A stretch of 64,000 nucleotides of DNA. Origin: Methylophilus sp. Leaf416. GTDB lineage: Bacteria > Pseudomonadota > Gammaproteobacteria > Burkholderiales > Methylophilaceae. The translations under genes were made by a program, and so were the position numbers. The stretch lies in the NCBI RefSeq assembly GCF_001424665.1, contig NZ_LMQS01000005.1, forward strand, positions 266,875 through 330,874. The letters run 5' to 3'. A model generated the notes under the pieces. It worked only from the letters and a program-made list of their open reading frames with translations, did no database searches and was not told where the DNA came from. This document shows positions 46,123 to 54,848 of the stretch, one piece after another (the first letter of the stretch is position 1; each line of letters begins with the position of its first letter).

Positions 46123-46149
46123 AAAAAAGCCAGCATTAAAATGCTGGCT
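46123..46149 (-). terminator. Terminator of ssrA
   Basis: On the minus strand AGCCAGCAT-TTTA-ATGCTGGCT is followed by TTTTTTG, 20 nt beyond the tmRNA 3' end. Confidence 0.9.
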
Positions 46150-46169
46150 CTTAATTTACTACTTTAAAT

Positions 46170-46535
46170 TGGTGGAGCTGGGGGGAATCGAACCCCCGTC
46201 CGCAAGCCCTCCACAGACAGTTCTACATACTTAGCTGTGTTGTTTATGTTTAACCGTACACTCACCAACGAGCAAGCAAGAGTAAAGCGAGTTGCCTTGG
46301 ATTTAATACGTGATTAAGCAACCCAACCACGCACGATCCTCTCTAAATGACGCTGCTGCCGGTTACCCGGCCCGACCGAGAGGCTCTTCGGGGCAGCGTT
46401 CAGCCGGGATTAAGCGGCTAAAGCGTAAGTTTCGTCGTTTGCGACTATACTTTTTCAGATGGATTTACGAGGGAACCTGAATCCTCGGTATGCCCTGCAC
46501 TGCTTTGCAACCCACGTCGAAACCTGGTCAGCCCC
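46170..46535 (-). ncRNA. ssrA: Transfer-messenger RNA (tmRNA)
   Basis: The minus strand begins GGGGCTGACCAGGTTTCGAC and ends with a T-arm (GGGGGTTCGATTCCCCC) and CAGCTCCACCA, so the 5' GGGGCTG pairs with the 3' CAGCTCC in the tRNA-like domain and CCA is encoded. The length is 366 nt and it is the one-piece form. The internal frame reads ANDETYALAA followed by TAA (46410-46442), the tag added to stalled peptides for degradation. Pseudoknot-rich segments lie between the tag and the 3' domain. This RNA rescues stalled ribosomes with SmpB. Confidence 0.98.
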
Positions 46536-46549
46536 AATGCAAGCTAGCA

Positions 46550-46578
46550 AGTATACGCCTGAAACCCAGTCTAGCCAA
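46550..46578 (-). promoter_or_regulatory. Sigma-70 promoter of ssrA
   Basis: On the minus strand TTGGCT (46573-46578), 17 nt and TATACT (46550-46555); the start would fall about 8 nt before the mature 5' end. Confidence 0.7.
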
Positions 46579-46616
46579 ACTTCAGACGCAGTTGTATGAC
46601 ATGATACAATTCCCGA

Positions 46617-47486
46617 ATGTTCAAGAAAATCGTGATATTCGGCGTAGGATTGATAGGCGGTTCAGTCGCGCTGGCGCTGAAAAAATTACCTAACCCGCCA
46701 CACATCACCGGCGTTGGCCGTTCAAATCAAAGCTTGCAAGAAGCTCTAAGCCTGGGATTAATAGACAGCGCGGAAACAGATATTGCAATTGCGCTGGAAA
46801 ATGCAGACTTGATACTCATTGCTACACCGGTCGCACAAACGCCAGCCATTTTAAAATCCATTCTTCCGCACCTTGCAGCACAGACGGTGATTACCGATGC
46901 AGGTAGCACGAAATCTGATGTCATGGCTTATGCCGAAGCCGAGCTCGGTGAGCAGTTTAAGCAGTTTGTCGGCGGGCACCCGATTGCCGGCGCTGAAAAG
47001 AGCGGTCCAGCTGCTGCGATGGCAGATTTGTATATAGGCAAAAATGTAATTCTGACGCCAGGCTTGGTCACTGACCCGGAAGCGGTATTAAAAGTGACAG
47101 AGTTATGGAAAGTGTGTGGTGCTTTGGTATCCAATATGCGCCCGGAGGAACATGACAGTGTATTCGCAGCGGTCAGCCATTTGCCGCACTTGTTGGCATT
47201 CGCGCTGGTGGAAGATTTAGCCAAGCGTGACAATGCTGAACTGCTGTTTAAGTTTGCCGCCAGTGGTTTTCGCGACTTCACGCGGATTGCCGGTAGCCAC
47301 CCTGAAATGTGGCGTGACATTGCGCTAGCCAATAAACAGGCCTTATTGCAAGAACTCAACACATACCAACAGGCGATAGGCGAGATGACTGCGCTACTCG
47401 AAAATAATGACCATAAAGGGTTATTTGCGCTGTTTGAACATGCCAGCCATGCGCGTAATGCCTGGGCAAAATCCAAAATCCAATAA
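46617..47486 (+). CDS. tyrA: Prephenate dehydrogenase
   Basis: A 289-residue protein starting [21 protein letters not shown] (NAD-binding motif GVGLIGGS). It contains [26 protein letters not shown] with the substrate-binding GHP/His, and a helical C-terminal domain ([33 protein letters not shown]). It oxidatively decarboxylates prephenate (or arogenate) to hydroxyphenylpyruvate for tyrosine. Its order before aroA, cmk and rpsA is the conserved proteobacterial arrangement. No chorismate mutase domain is fused. Confidence 0.95.
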   Translation: MFKKIVIFGVGLIGGSVALALKKLPNPPHITGVGRSNQSLQEALSLGLIDSAETDIAIALENADLILIATPVAQTPAILKSILPHLAAQTVITDAGSTKSDVMAYAEAELGEQFKQFVGGHPIAGAEKSGPAAAMADLYIGKNVILTPGLVTDPEAVLKVTELWKVCGALVSNMRPEEHDSVFAAVSHLPHLLAFALVEDLAKRDNAELLFKFAASGFRDFTRIAGSHPEMWRDIALANKQALLQELNTYQQAIGEMTALLENNDHKGLFALFEHASHARNAWAKSKIQ

Positions 47487-47508
47487 AAGACTTAAAAGAT
47501 TCATAGAT

Positions 47509-48789
47509 ATGGAACAACTGCACTTACCTTCATATACCAAAGCGCTTGGGTCAATTACTTTGCCCGGCTCTAAAAGCATTTCCAATCGCACCTTGTTATT
47601 GGCGGCACTTGCTGAGGGCGTGACAGTAATTCGTGATCTTCTGGATTCAGACGACACTGCAAGAATGCTGGAGGCACTGCAATCGCTTGGGGTAAAACTG
47701 GAAAATATTGAGGAAAATACATGGAGAGTGACTGGCTGCGGGGGAGCGTTTCCCAATAAAGAAGCCGATTTGTTTTTAGGTAATGCGGGTACTGCGTTTC
47801 GTCCACTAACAGCGGCGTTGGCCTTTTCAAATGGTCATTATCATCTGCATGGTGTTCAGCGTATGCATGAGCGCCCGATTGGTGACTTGATCAATGCATT
47901 ACGACAAGCTGGTGCAGAAGTTAGTTACGAGAGCAATGAGGGCTACCCTCCCCTGCAAATTTCGCCTGCTACGCTGGATGTCAGCCAGCCAATTCAAATA
48001 CGCGGCGATGTGTCCAGCCAATTTTTAACCGCCTTGTTGATGGCATTACCGCTGACAGGTCAGGCCGCCACCATTGAAGTGGTTGGTGAGTTAATCTCAA
48101 AACCTTATATTGAGATCACATTGAATTTAATGCAGAGGTTTGGCATTCAGGTACAAAGAGAGGGCTGGCAGAGCTTTCATATTTCAGCATCAACACGCTA
48201 TCAATCGCCAGGTGAGATTTACGTTGAAGGCGACGCTTCCAGCGCTTCCTACTTTATTGCCGCCGGTATTCTGGCCGGCGATGTCACTGTACTAGGTGTA
48301 GGCAAAGGCAGTATCCAGGGCGATATCCTGTTTGCTGAAGCTGCAAAGTTAATGGGTGGCCGGGTTAGCTATGCGGAAAATCATGTGCGCGCTGAAAAAA
48401 CCGGTGACCTGAAAGGCATAGACCTGGATTGCAACCATATTCCTGATGCCGCGATGACGCTGGCAATCATGGCCATGTTTGCCAAAGGCACTACCACTTT
48501 ACGGAACATAGCCAGTTGGCGCGTAAAGGAAACCGACCGTATTGCCGCGATGGCGACTGAGTTGCGCAAAGTTGGCGCAAGCGTGATTGAAGGGGCCGAT
48601 TTTATTCAGATCACGCCACCGGAAAAGTTAATAGAAGATGCAGTGATCGACACGTATGACGACCACCGCATGGCTATGTGCTTTTCATTGATCAGTCTGG
48701 CGGGTGTGCCAATCACGATTAATGACCCCAAATGTGTTGCTAAAACCTTTCCTGAGTATTTCAGGGTATTCAGTAGCATTGCCCAATAA
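47509..48789 (+). CDS. aroA: 3-phosphoshikimate 1-carboxyvinyltransferase (EPSP synthase)
   Basis: About 426 residues from ATG 47509 (MEQLHLPSY), 23 nt after tyrA; an open frame continues upstream into tyrA but is not needed. Family motifs are [58 protein letters not shown] and [13 protein letters not shown]. It joins shikimate-3-phosphate and phosphoenolpyruvate in the shikimate pathway. The length is typical. The stop is directly adjacent to the stop of the convergent DUF2061 gene. Confidence 0.95.
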   Translation: MEQLHLPSYTKALGSITLPGSKSISNRTLLLAALAEGVTVIRDLLDSDDTARMLEALQSLGVKLENIEENTWRVTGCGGAFPNKEADLFLGNAGTAFRPLTAALAFSNGHYHLHGVQRMHERPIGDLINALRQAGAEVSYESNEGYPPLQISPATLDVSQPIQIRGDVSSQFLTALLMALPLTGQAATIEVVGELISKPYIEITLNLMQRFGIQVQREGWQSFHISASTRYQSPGEIYVEGDASSASYFIAAGILAGDVTVLGVGKGSIQGDILFAEAAKLMGGRVSYAENHVRAEKTGDLKGIDLDCNHIPDAAMTLAIMAMFAKGTTTLRNIASWRVKETDRIAAMATELRKVGASVIEGADFIQITPPEKLIEDAVIDTYDDHRMAMCFSLISLAGVPITINDPKCVAKTFPEYFRVFSSIAQ

Positions 48790-49011
48790 TCAGGCGGCGT
48801 AAGCCCATTCATGCTCGTCTCGCTGATTAACCGGCGCATGCGCATGTTGATGATGGTTCCAGGCACGCTCATGGAAATAAAACACAACCGTATTAATGGC
48901 TGGTTCAATGAGAGCCATCAGCCCGCCAATCAGAATGCTGCCGGTAAGCAGATAAGCAATGCTGAACGCAACGCTGAAATGCAGTATCGCGAAAGAAAAT
49001 GTTTTAATCAT
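48790..49011 (-). CDS. DUF2061 family small membrane protein
   Basis: A 73-residue protein from ATG 49011, preceded by AAAGGAGCAC; the longer frame up to 49071 lacks a site. It has two membrane segments (FAILHFSVAFSIAYLLTGS and LIGGLMALIEPAINTVVFYF) with the EPAINT and FHERAWNH motifs of DUF2061, whose role is unknown. It is the only minus-strand gene in the tyrA-pyrF run, wedged between aroA and cmk with no base between its stop and that of aroA. Confidence 0.8.
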   Translation of the reverse strand: MIKTFSFAILHFSVAFSIAYLLTGSILIGGLMALIEPAINTVVFYFHERAWNHHQHAHAPVNQRDEHEWAYAA

Positions 49012-49100
49012 GCTGTGCTCCTTTGTTGTTAAGCACATCATATAAAAGCCGAGTTGTTTTATCCAATTCATTGTTTTTAAGCATTTGATAAGAAAAATTT

Positions 49101-49778
49101 ATGACTGAACAAACTATATGGCCGGTAATAGCCATTGATGGCCCTTCCGCTTCAGGGAAAGGTAGCGTTGCTGAACTTGTTGCCAAAGCGTTTGGCTTTC
49201 ATTACCTGGATTCCGGGGCGCTTTACCGTTTACTGGCCTATGCAGCGCATACACAATCGGTGGCCTGGTCTAATGAATCCGCGCTGGCGGATATCGCCGG
49301 TAAGATGGATATCAGGTTCGAGAGTGGTGAAATATATCTCAATGGGGAAAATGTAAGTGCCTATATCCGCACTGAACAAATGGGCAAAGGGGCATCTGAA
49401 GTTGCAGTCCACCCGCAAGTGCGTACTGCTTTATTGCAGACACAAAGAAACTTCAGGAAATCCCCGGGGCTAGTTGGAGATGGGCGCGATATAGGCTCAG
49501 TCATTTTTCCGGACGCCATCTTAAAAGTTTTCCTCACTGCAGGTGTGGAAACACGTGCCCAGCGGCGTTACCACCAGCTTATCAACCGAGGGGATCGTGC
49601 AGATTACGACACGATTCTGGATGATTTAAAACAACGTGACCTGCGTGATACACAGCGATCTTCTGCCCCGTTAATACAATTGCCGGATGCGATGCTGGTT
49701 GATACTACGAAAATGAATATCGCCCAAGCCGTCGATTTGATAATTGAAGCCTATAAAAAGACCACCAAAATCACATAA
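49101..49778 (+). CDS. cmk: Cytidylate kinase
   Basis: A 225-residue P-loop kinase with AIDGPSASGKGSVAELVAK (Walker A), HYLDSGALYRLLAY, the GRDIGSVIFPDA motif, and the lid region RAQRRYHQL...DLKQRDLRDTQR. It phosphorylates CMP and dCMP with ATP. It precedes rpsA as in most proteobacteria, but a promoter in the 180-nt gap suggests rpsA is also read on its own. Confidence 0.95.
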   Translation: MTEQTIWPVIAIDGPSASGKGSVAELVAKAFGFHYLDSGALYRLLAYAAHTQSVAWSNESALADIAGKMDIRFESGEIYLNGENVSAYIRTEQMGKGASEVAVHPQVRTALLQTQRNFRKSPGLVGDGRDIGSVIFPDAILKVFLTAGVETRAQRRYHQLINRGDRADYDTILDDLKQRDLRDTQRSSAPLIQLPDAMLVDTTKMNIAQAVDLIIEAYKKTTKIT

Positions 49779-49794
49779 AAAAAGCTTTAAGTCA

Positions 49795-49823
49795 TTGAAC
49801 TGAATAATTTTTTTGTGTATAGT
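49795..49823 (+). promoter_or_regulatory. Sigma-70 promoter of rpsA
   Basis: TTGAAC (49795-49800), exactly 17 nt and TATAGT (49818-49823). The leader to ATG 49958 is about 130 nt and contains a potential hairpin, TTACATC...GATGTGA (about 49837-49862). S1 mRNA leaders are known autoregulation targets. Confidence 0.6.
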
Positions 49824-49957
49824 CCCAGATTCGCGTTACATCTGGCGCCAGCTGGATGTGACAAATATTAACTTCATCCATTGCCTGCTTATCTTGAGTA
49901 GCAATGGCTCGTACAACGGCATGTGCTGTTTTACGTGTAAATTTGGACAATTTTTTA

Positions 49958-51454
49958 ATGGCTTCTATTTCTAATTCAACCTCTTCTAACGAATCTTTTG
50001 CAGCCCTCTTCGAAGAAAGCCTGGCCCGCCAGGAAATGCGCGCAGGTGAAGTGATCACCGCCGAAGTAGTGTCTGTAGACAATGATTTCGTGATTGTTAA
50101 CGCTGGTCTTAAATCCGAGAGCGTGATTAATGCCAGTGAGTTCAAAAATGCCCAAGGTGAACTGGAAGTTGCAGTAGGCGACTTCGTTAAAGTGGCGATC
50201 GAAAAGCTCGAAGACGGTTTTGGTTCTACACAACTGTCTCGCGAAAAAGCGAAGAAAATGCAAGCATGGCTGGATCTGGAAGAAGCCATGAACGAAGGCC
50301 GTGTCGTTAAAGGCTTTGTGAGCAGCCGTGTTAAAGGCGGTTTGCGTGTGTCTGTCAGCGGTATTATGGCATTCCTGCCAGGTTCACTGGTAGACATCCG
50401 CCCGGTTAAAGATACTACTCCTTACGAAAATAAAGAGTGGGACTTCAAAGTTATCAAGCTTGACCGCAAGCGTAACAACATCGTGGTTTCTCGCCGCGCA
50501 GTGATGGAAGACACCTTGGGTGCCGACCGTGAAGCGTTGCTGGGCAGCCTGACCGAAGGTGCTGTGATTAAAGGTATCGTTAAAAACATCACTGACTACG
50601 GCGCGTTCGTGGATCTGGGTGGTATCGATGGCCTGTTGCATATCACTGACCTGGCATGGCGCCGTGTTAAGCACCCATCTGAAGTGCTGACTGTGGGTGA
50701 AGAAGTTGAAGCGAAGATCCTGAAATTCGACCAAGAGAAAAACCGTGTTTCTCTGGGCATCAAACAATTGGGCGACGACCCATGGGTGGCATTGAGCCGC
50801 CGTTACCCGGTAGGTACACGCCTGTTCGGTAAAGTGTCTAACCTGACAGACTACGGTGCATTCGTTGAAGTAGAGCCAGGTATTGAAGGTTTGGTACACG
50901 TTTCAGAAATGGACTGGACCAACAAGAACATCCATCCGGGCAAGATCGCTCAATTGGGCGACGAAGTTGAAGTCATGATCCTGGAAATTGACGAAGACCG
51001 TCGTCGTTTGTCACTGGGCATGAAACAGTGCAAACCAAACCCATGGGATGATTTCGCTGCAACGCACGCTAAAGGCGACAAAGTATCCGGCCAGATCAAG
51101 TCTATCACTGACTTTGGCGTATTTATCGGTCTGCCAGGCGGTATCGATGGCTTGGTTCACTTGTCTGACCTGTCATGGACACAGTCTGGTGAAGAGGCTA
51201 TCCGTAACTTCAAAAAAGGCGACGAGTTGCAAGCGGTTATTCTGGCAATTGACGTTGAGAAAGAGCGTATCTCTCTTGGCGTGAAACAATTGACAGAAGA
51301 TCCAAGCGGTAACAGCGCGCCTATCGGTGAAGACAAAGGTGGCAAACAAAAAGCCAAAAAAGCTAAAGCTGATGATGTCATTATGGATGAAGCTTCAGCA
51401 GGTACCACTAATCTGGGTGCTTTGTTGAAAGCTAAATTGGACAGCAAAAAATAA
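49958..51454 (+). CDS. rpsA: 30S ribosomal protein S1 (five S1 domains)
   Basis: The 498-residue protein starts at ATG 49958 ([20 protein letters not shown]). Domains 1 and 2 are the ribosome-binding type ([34 protein letters not shown]). Domains 3-5 are canonical RNA-binding units ([62 protein letters not shown]). After GVKQLTEDP the sixth domain of the usual 550-570-residue protein is absent; a Lys-rich linker ([15 protein letters not shown]) and the tail [13 protein letters not shown] follow. There is only a weak GGA before the start, as expected for this autoregulated gene. ihfB follows by 16 nt. Confidence 0.95.
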   Translation: MASISNSTSSNESFAALFEESLARQEMRAGEVITAEVVSVDNDFVIVNAGLKSESVINASEFKNAQGELEVAVGDFVKVAIEKLEDGFGSTQLSREKAKKMQAWLDLEEAMNEGRVVKGFVSSRVKGGLRVSVSGIMAFLPGSLVDIRPVKDTTPYENKEWDFKVIKLDRKRNNIVVSRRAVMEDTLGADREALLGSLTEGAVIKGIVKNITDYGAFVDLGGIDGLLHITDLAWRRVKHPSEVLTVGEEVEAKILKFDQEKNRVSLGIKQLGDDPWVALSRRYPVGTRLFGKVSNLTDYGAFVEVEPGIEGLVHVSEMDWTNKNIHPGKIAQLGDEVEVMILEIDEDRRRLSLGMKQCKPNPWDDFAATHAKGDKVSGQIKSITDFGVFIGLPGGIDGLVHLSDLSWTQSGEEAIRNFKKGDELQAVILAIDVEKERISLGVKQLTEDPSGNSAPIGEDKGGKQKAKKAKADDVIMDEASAGTTNLGALLKAKLDSKK

Positions 51455-51470
51455 TAAAGGCTTTTAGGTC

Positions 51471-51755
51471 ATGACTAGATCTGAACTTATTGATTTACTT
51501 GCCCAGCGTTTTCCGCAATTAGTGTTGAAAGATGCCGAGTTATCTGTCAAAACCATCCTGGATGCGATGACAGAAAACTTGGCAACTGGCGAGCGTATAG
51601 AAATCCGCGGTTTTGGTAGTTTCAGTTTGAATTACCGCCCGCCCCGTTTGGGACGCAATCCTAAAACTGGCACTAAAGTACAGGTGCCAGCCAAGTATGT
51701 GCCTCACTTCAAGGCTGGTAAAGAACTGCGCGATCGTGTAGACGCAATGGTGTAA
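51471..51755 (+). CDS. ihfB: Integration host factor subunit beta
   Basis: The 94-residue DNA-bending protein begins [17 protein letters not shown], with [21 protein letters not shown] and [18 protein letters not shown] in the DNA-clamping arm (Pro at the tip). It pairs with IhfA to bend DNA at promoters, including sigma-54 promoters such as the candidate at 19.7 kb. Co-transcribed with rpsA, it ends at a strong terminator. Confidence 0.96.
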   Translation: MTRSELIDLLAQRFPQLVLKDAELSVKTILDAMTENLATGERIEIRGFGSFSLNYRPPRLGRNPKTGTKVQVPAKYVPHFKAGKELRDRVDAMV

Positions 51756-51772
51756 ATCAGCCTTTAATTATA

Positions 51773-51806
51773 AAAACGGCATCTTATTGAGATGCCGTTT
51801 TTTTTG
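51773..51806 (+). terminator. Terminator of rpsA-ihfB
   Basis: AAAAACGGCATCT-TATTG-AGATGCCGTTTTTTTT. Confidence 0.93.
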
Positions 51807-51923
51807 CTGCTACGGTTGCTGATCATATAATCCTGGCAACGTGTCTTCAAGCCACTAGTATATTCATGGCACCACTACTGGCGCTTAAGGTAAAATAGGC
51901 GCTACCTAAAAAAGAGACCTTGT

Positions 51924-53153
51924 ATGCTGGTTGAATTTGAATATTGGTGGCTACTCATTTTGCCACTGTTTTTCACACTGGGCTGGATTGCAGCCAGGGT
52001 GGATATCAAGCAATTGATTGCAGAATCGACTTCCCTGCCCGCTACCTACTTTAAAGGTCTAAATCTGCTGATTGCCGACCAGTATCATAAGGCAGTCGAT
52101 GCGTTCAGCGAGGCCCTTTACCTGAATAAAGATTCGCTAGAATTACATTTTGTACTGGGTAGTTTGTTCCGCCGCACAGGTGAAACTGACCGCGCCATTC
52201 ATTTACATATGAATTTGCTGGAAAATTACGAGCTCACTGATCAACAATCTACTTCGATCAAAGTTGAGTTGGCGCAAGATTACTTTAAGGCAGGATTGTA
52301 TGACCGCGCAGAAGAACTGTTCCAGACTTTGCGTCACACGCGTTATGAACAGGCCGCCCAACGCCACTTGTTGGAAATTTATGTCAAAGAGCGCGAATGG
52401 TCACAAGCCATCGCCATTGCGACTGAGTTAGAAGGCTCTTCTGGTATTTCTTACCGTAAAGAAATCGCACAGTACTCCTGTGAACTGGCGGTCAACGCCA
52501 TTATCCAGCAGAACTGGCAAGAAGCTAAATACCACCTTGAGCAGGCACTCGATGCCAACAAAAACTGTGTACGCGCCAACGTGTTGCTAGGCGATATGGC
52601 GGCGCAGCAAGAAGACCATGCGGCTGCGATTGCATTCTGGAAAAGAATTGAGATGCAGGATCCTGAATATTTGGGCCTGGTCGCGCAGAAGATGTTGAAA
52701 AGCTATGCGGCATTACCATACAGTCATGCCGCGGCGGAGCAGCATGGCATCAAAGGCTTAAAAGAAGGCTTAACCCAATTAAACCTATATCTTGAAACCT
52801 ACCAGTTGAGCAGCATTATGTCGGTGTTGTATGAAGCCACCTTGCAAGCCGAAGGTGCTGAAACCGCCGCAAAACTGGCGCGTAATGAACTAATCCGTAA
52901 ACCCAGCCTGAAATCACTAGACCAGTTGCTGCAAGCGCGCGCTATCCTGGATGATGAACAGCATGACTTACAGTTAATGCAGCAAACCGTCCGTAATGCG
53001 ATTGGCGACCGCGCAGCTTATTATTGTGACCAGTGCGGCTTCCGCGCCAAGCAGTATCATTGGCAGTGCCCGGCATGCAATGCATGGGAATCCCTCCCCG
53101 CTGAGCCAACAGAAGCTACAATCCGTGATATCAAATTGCTAAAACGCAAGTAA
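51924..53153 (+). CDS. lapB: Lipopolysaccharide assembly protein B
   Basis: The 409-residue product has an N-terminal membrane anchor (WWLLILPLFFTLGWIAARVD), about nine TPR-like helical pairs (AVDAFSEALYLNKDSLELHF; AKYHLEQALDANKNCVRAN) and a C-terminal rubredoxin-type metal site CDQCGF...CPACNAW. This is LapB (YciM), which controls LpxC turnover and so lipopolysaccharide synthesis. In many proteobacteria a small lapA gene precedes it; the 168-nt gap after ihfB holds none here. pyrF follows after 29 nt. Confidence 0.94.
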   Translation: MLVEFEYWWLLILPLFFTLGWIAARVDIKQLIAESTSLPATYFKGLNLLIADQYHKAVDAFSEALYLNKDSLELHFVLGSLFRRTGETDRAIHLHMNLLENYELTDQQSTSIKVELAQDYFKAGLYDRAEELFQTLRHTRYEQAAQRHLLEIYVKEREWSQAIAIATELEGSSGISYRKEIAQYSCELAVNAIIQQNWQEAKYHLEQALDANKNCVRANVLLGDMAAQQEDHAAAIAFWKRIEMQDPEYLGLVAQKMLKSYAALPYSHAAAEQHGIKGLKEGLTQLNLYLETYQLSSIMSVLYEATLQAEGAETAAKLARNELIRKPSLKSLDQLLQARAILDDEQHDLQLMQQTVRNAIGDRAAYYCDQCGFRAKQYHWQCPACNAWESLPAEPTEATIRDIKLLKRK

Positions 53154-53182
53154 GTGTTTCCCATACCAAATAGTAATCAAAT

Positions 53183-53878
53183 ATGACTGATAGCAAAATT
53201 ATTGTTGCCCTCGATTATGCTGATGCAGAATCTGCAAAGGCATTGGTCAATCGTCTGGACCCTGCCCTGTGCAAATTGAAAGTAGGCAAAGAGCTGTTTA
53301 CCGCAGCCGGGCCATCGTTTGTAGAATCGCTAGTAAAGCAAGGCTACGGTGTTTTTCTTGATTTGAAATTCCACGATATTCCTAACACGGTGGCAAAAGC
53401 ATGCCAGGCAGCTGCAAACTTAGGTGTATGGATGCTGAATGTGCATGCAAGCGGCGGCTTGCCTATGATGCAGGCAGCACAAGAAGGGCTTGATAAAGCC
53501 TACGGCGCGAAAGCACCGTTGCTGATTGCTGTCACTGTGCTCACCAGCATGGATGAGTCAACTTTGCATACATTGGGTATACAACGTTCTTTAAGTGATC
53601 ATGTATTAGCACTGGCGAAACTAACCCAGCAAGCAGGTTTATACGGTGTAGTCTGCTCTGCACAAGAGTCAGCCATGCTCAAGCAAGCATTAGGTAGCGA
53701 TTTCTGCCTGGTGACTCCGGGTATACGCCCTGCTGATGCTAGCCGGGATGATCAAACCAGGATTGTTACCCCTAAAGACGCCCTTTCTTTAGGATCCCAC
53801 TATCTCGTCATTGGCCGCCCGATTACCCAAGCTGCCGACCCAGTTGTTGCATTAAACACAATTATTAAAAATATTTAA
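53183..53878 (+). CDS. pyrF: Orotidine 5'-phosphate decarboxylase
   Basis: A 231-residue TIM-barrel enzyme with [24 protein letters not shown] (the catalytic Lys/Asp tetrad), MLNVHASGG, and phosphate loop VTPGIRP followed by YLVIGRPIT. It makes UMP from OMP. The length and motifs match the proteobacterial group I enzymes. It is co-oriented with lapB, as commonly seen. Confidence 0.96.
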   Translation: MTDSKIIVALDYADAESAKALVNRLDPALCKLKVGKELFTAAGPSFVESLVKQGYGVFLDLKFHDIPNTVAKACQAAANLGVWMLNVHASGGLPMMQAAQEGLDKAYGAKAPLLIAVTVLTSMDESTLHTLGIQRSLSDHVLALAKLTQQAGLYGVVCSAQESAMLKQALGSDFCLVTPGIRPADASRDDQTRIVTPKDALSLGSHYLVIGRPITQAADPVVALNTIIKNI

Positions 53879-53941
53879 CATTTATTAAATAATTTAAATT
53901 TACACACCCTCTCTGTAGCGTTCTTGGCGCTAGAATCGAAG

Positions 53942-53972
53942 CAGGCTGATTTTTTAGCCTGTTTTTTATTTT
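53942..53972 (+). terminator. Terminator of lapB-pyrF
   Basis: CAGGCT (53942-53947) and AGCCTG (53956-53961) around an eight-base loop, then TTTTTTATTTT. Confidence 0.8.
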
Positions 53973-53989
53973 ATTGATCAGGAGAATAT

Positions 53990-54304
53990 ATGAGATACAT
54001 GTTTTTAGTTTGTCTGATGTCGTTACTGTTATCACCATTGGCCCATGCAGCCGTCGATATTAATACAGCCAGTCAGGCCGAGTTGGAAAGCCTGAATGGC
54101 ATAGGCCCAGCTAAAGCCCAGGCGATCATTGAATATCGTAAAAAGAATGGTGGCTTTAAAACAGTCGAAGAACTGGATCAGGTACCTGGCATCGGACAGG
54201 CGACATTCGCAGGCCTTAAAAAAGATATCAGCGTTGGCGGTAAAAAAGCCACGCCTGCGGAATCCACAAAAGCCGATAAATCAATAGAGAAAAAGAAACC
54301 CTGA
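53990..54304 (+). CDS. ComEA-like helix-hairpin-helix DNA-binding protein
   Basis: The 104-residue product has a signal peptide (cleavage after AHA) and a pair of helix-hairpin-helix units: [20 protein letters not shown] and [21 protein letters not shown] Lys-rich tail follows. Periplasmic ComEA proteins bind incoming double-stranded DNA during natural transformation. Short versions are common in proteobacteria and may also have other envelope roles. AGGAG sits 6 nt before the ATG. Confidence 0.88.
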   Translation: MRYMFLVCLMSLLLSPLAHAAVDINTASQAELESLNGIGPAKAQAIIEYRKKNGGFKTVEELDQVPGIGQATFAGLKKDISVGGKKATPAESTKADKSIEKKKP

Positions 54305-54379
54305 CAGTGATTGATATTGTCGTTATTGACCGTGCACTTATATTTATTAAAAGCAAAATAGGTGCATCGAATATAAAAA

Positions 54380-54408
54380 CAAAAAACACCCATTCGGGTG
54401 TTTTTTTA
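54380..54408. terminator. Bidirectional terminator, comEA-like / tRNA-Ser
   Basis: AAAAAACACCC-ATTC-GGGTGTTTTTTT lies between convergent genes and has T runs on both strands. Confidence 0.9.
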
Positions 54409-54409
54409 T

Positions 54410-54499
54410 TGGCGGAGAGAGAGGGATTCGAACCCTCGATAGAGTTGCCCCTATGCCACCTTTCCAGGGTGGTGACTTAAACCGCTCATCCATCTCTCC
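54410..54499 (-). tRNA. tRNA-Ser (anticodon GGA)
   Basis: On the minus strand the acceptor GGAGAGA pairs with TCTCTCC; discriminator G and encoded CCA follow. The anticodon stem CCACC/GGTGG closes a seven-base loop CTGGAAA with anticodon GGA (54463-54465), reading UCC/UCU serine codons. A long variable arm (about 54437-54455), required for serine tRNAs, and the T loop TTCGAAT are present. Length is 90 nt. Confidence 0.97.
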
Positions 54500-54848
54500 G
54501 AAAGAAGGCGCGATTATAGCCCATTCCCTATAACGCGCCAAATTATTTATACCGCAATCATCAACATGAAAAAAAAGTGATATTGAAGACTACTTCTATA
54601 CGTAAAAGAGATTGAACTTTTCAGCATTAAACGAAGTAACTCAGTTATCTTATAAATCATTTAAAACACGGCAAAAAAGCTTGATTTTGTGGTTTTTAAG
54701 GTTTAATGTTTATCCCGTTAATCATCCAAAAAAGCCTTATTTTAAGCGGCTCAGATGATGATTGATCAGGTAATTGAGCTATCGCTCAATATGGCGGTTT
54801 GGAGAGCAGTTCTGCTATAACATCTATATAAAAAGTACAGGAGTGAAT
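54500..54848. other. 349-nt intergenic region, tRNA-Ser / aldehyde dehydrogenase
   Basis: The left end holds the tRNA promoter. The rest is AT-rich with no gene visible. A palindromic patch GAGCTATCGCTC lies near 54777-54788 and the ribosome site AGGAG ends 7 nt before ATG 54849. I could not identify a convincing promoter for the aldehyde dehydrogenase gene, although its upstream 200 nt must contain one. Confidence 0.4.
54513..54541 (-). promoter_or_regulatory. Promoter of tRNA-Ser
   Basis: On the minus strand TTGGCG (54536-54541), 17 nt and TATAAT (54513-54518), followed by a GC-rich discriminator CGCGCC. Such discriminators are typical of stable-RNA promoters under stringent control. Confidence 0.75.

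Noticed and set aside
49904..49957. Longer N-terminus for ribosomal protein S1
   Set aside because: The extra 18 residues have no counterpart in the S1 family; the typical N-terminus starts at ATG 49958.
54780..54820. Sigma-54 promoter before the aldehyde dehydrogenase gene
   Set aside because: TGGAGAGCAGTTCTGC has the GG and GC elements 11 nt apart instead of 10 and the inner bases do not match.
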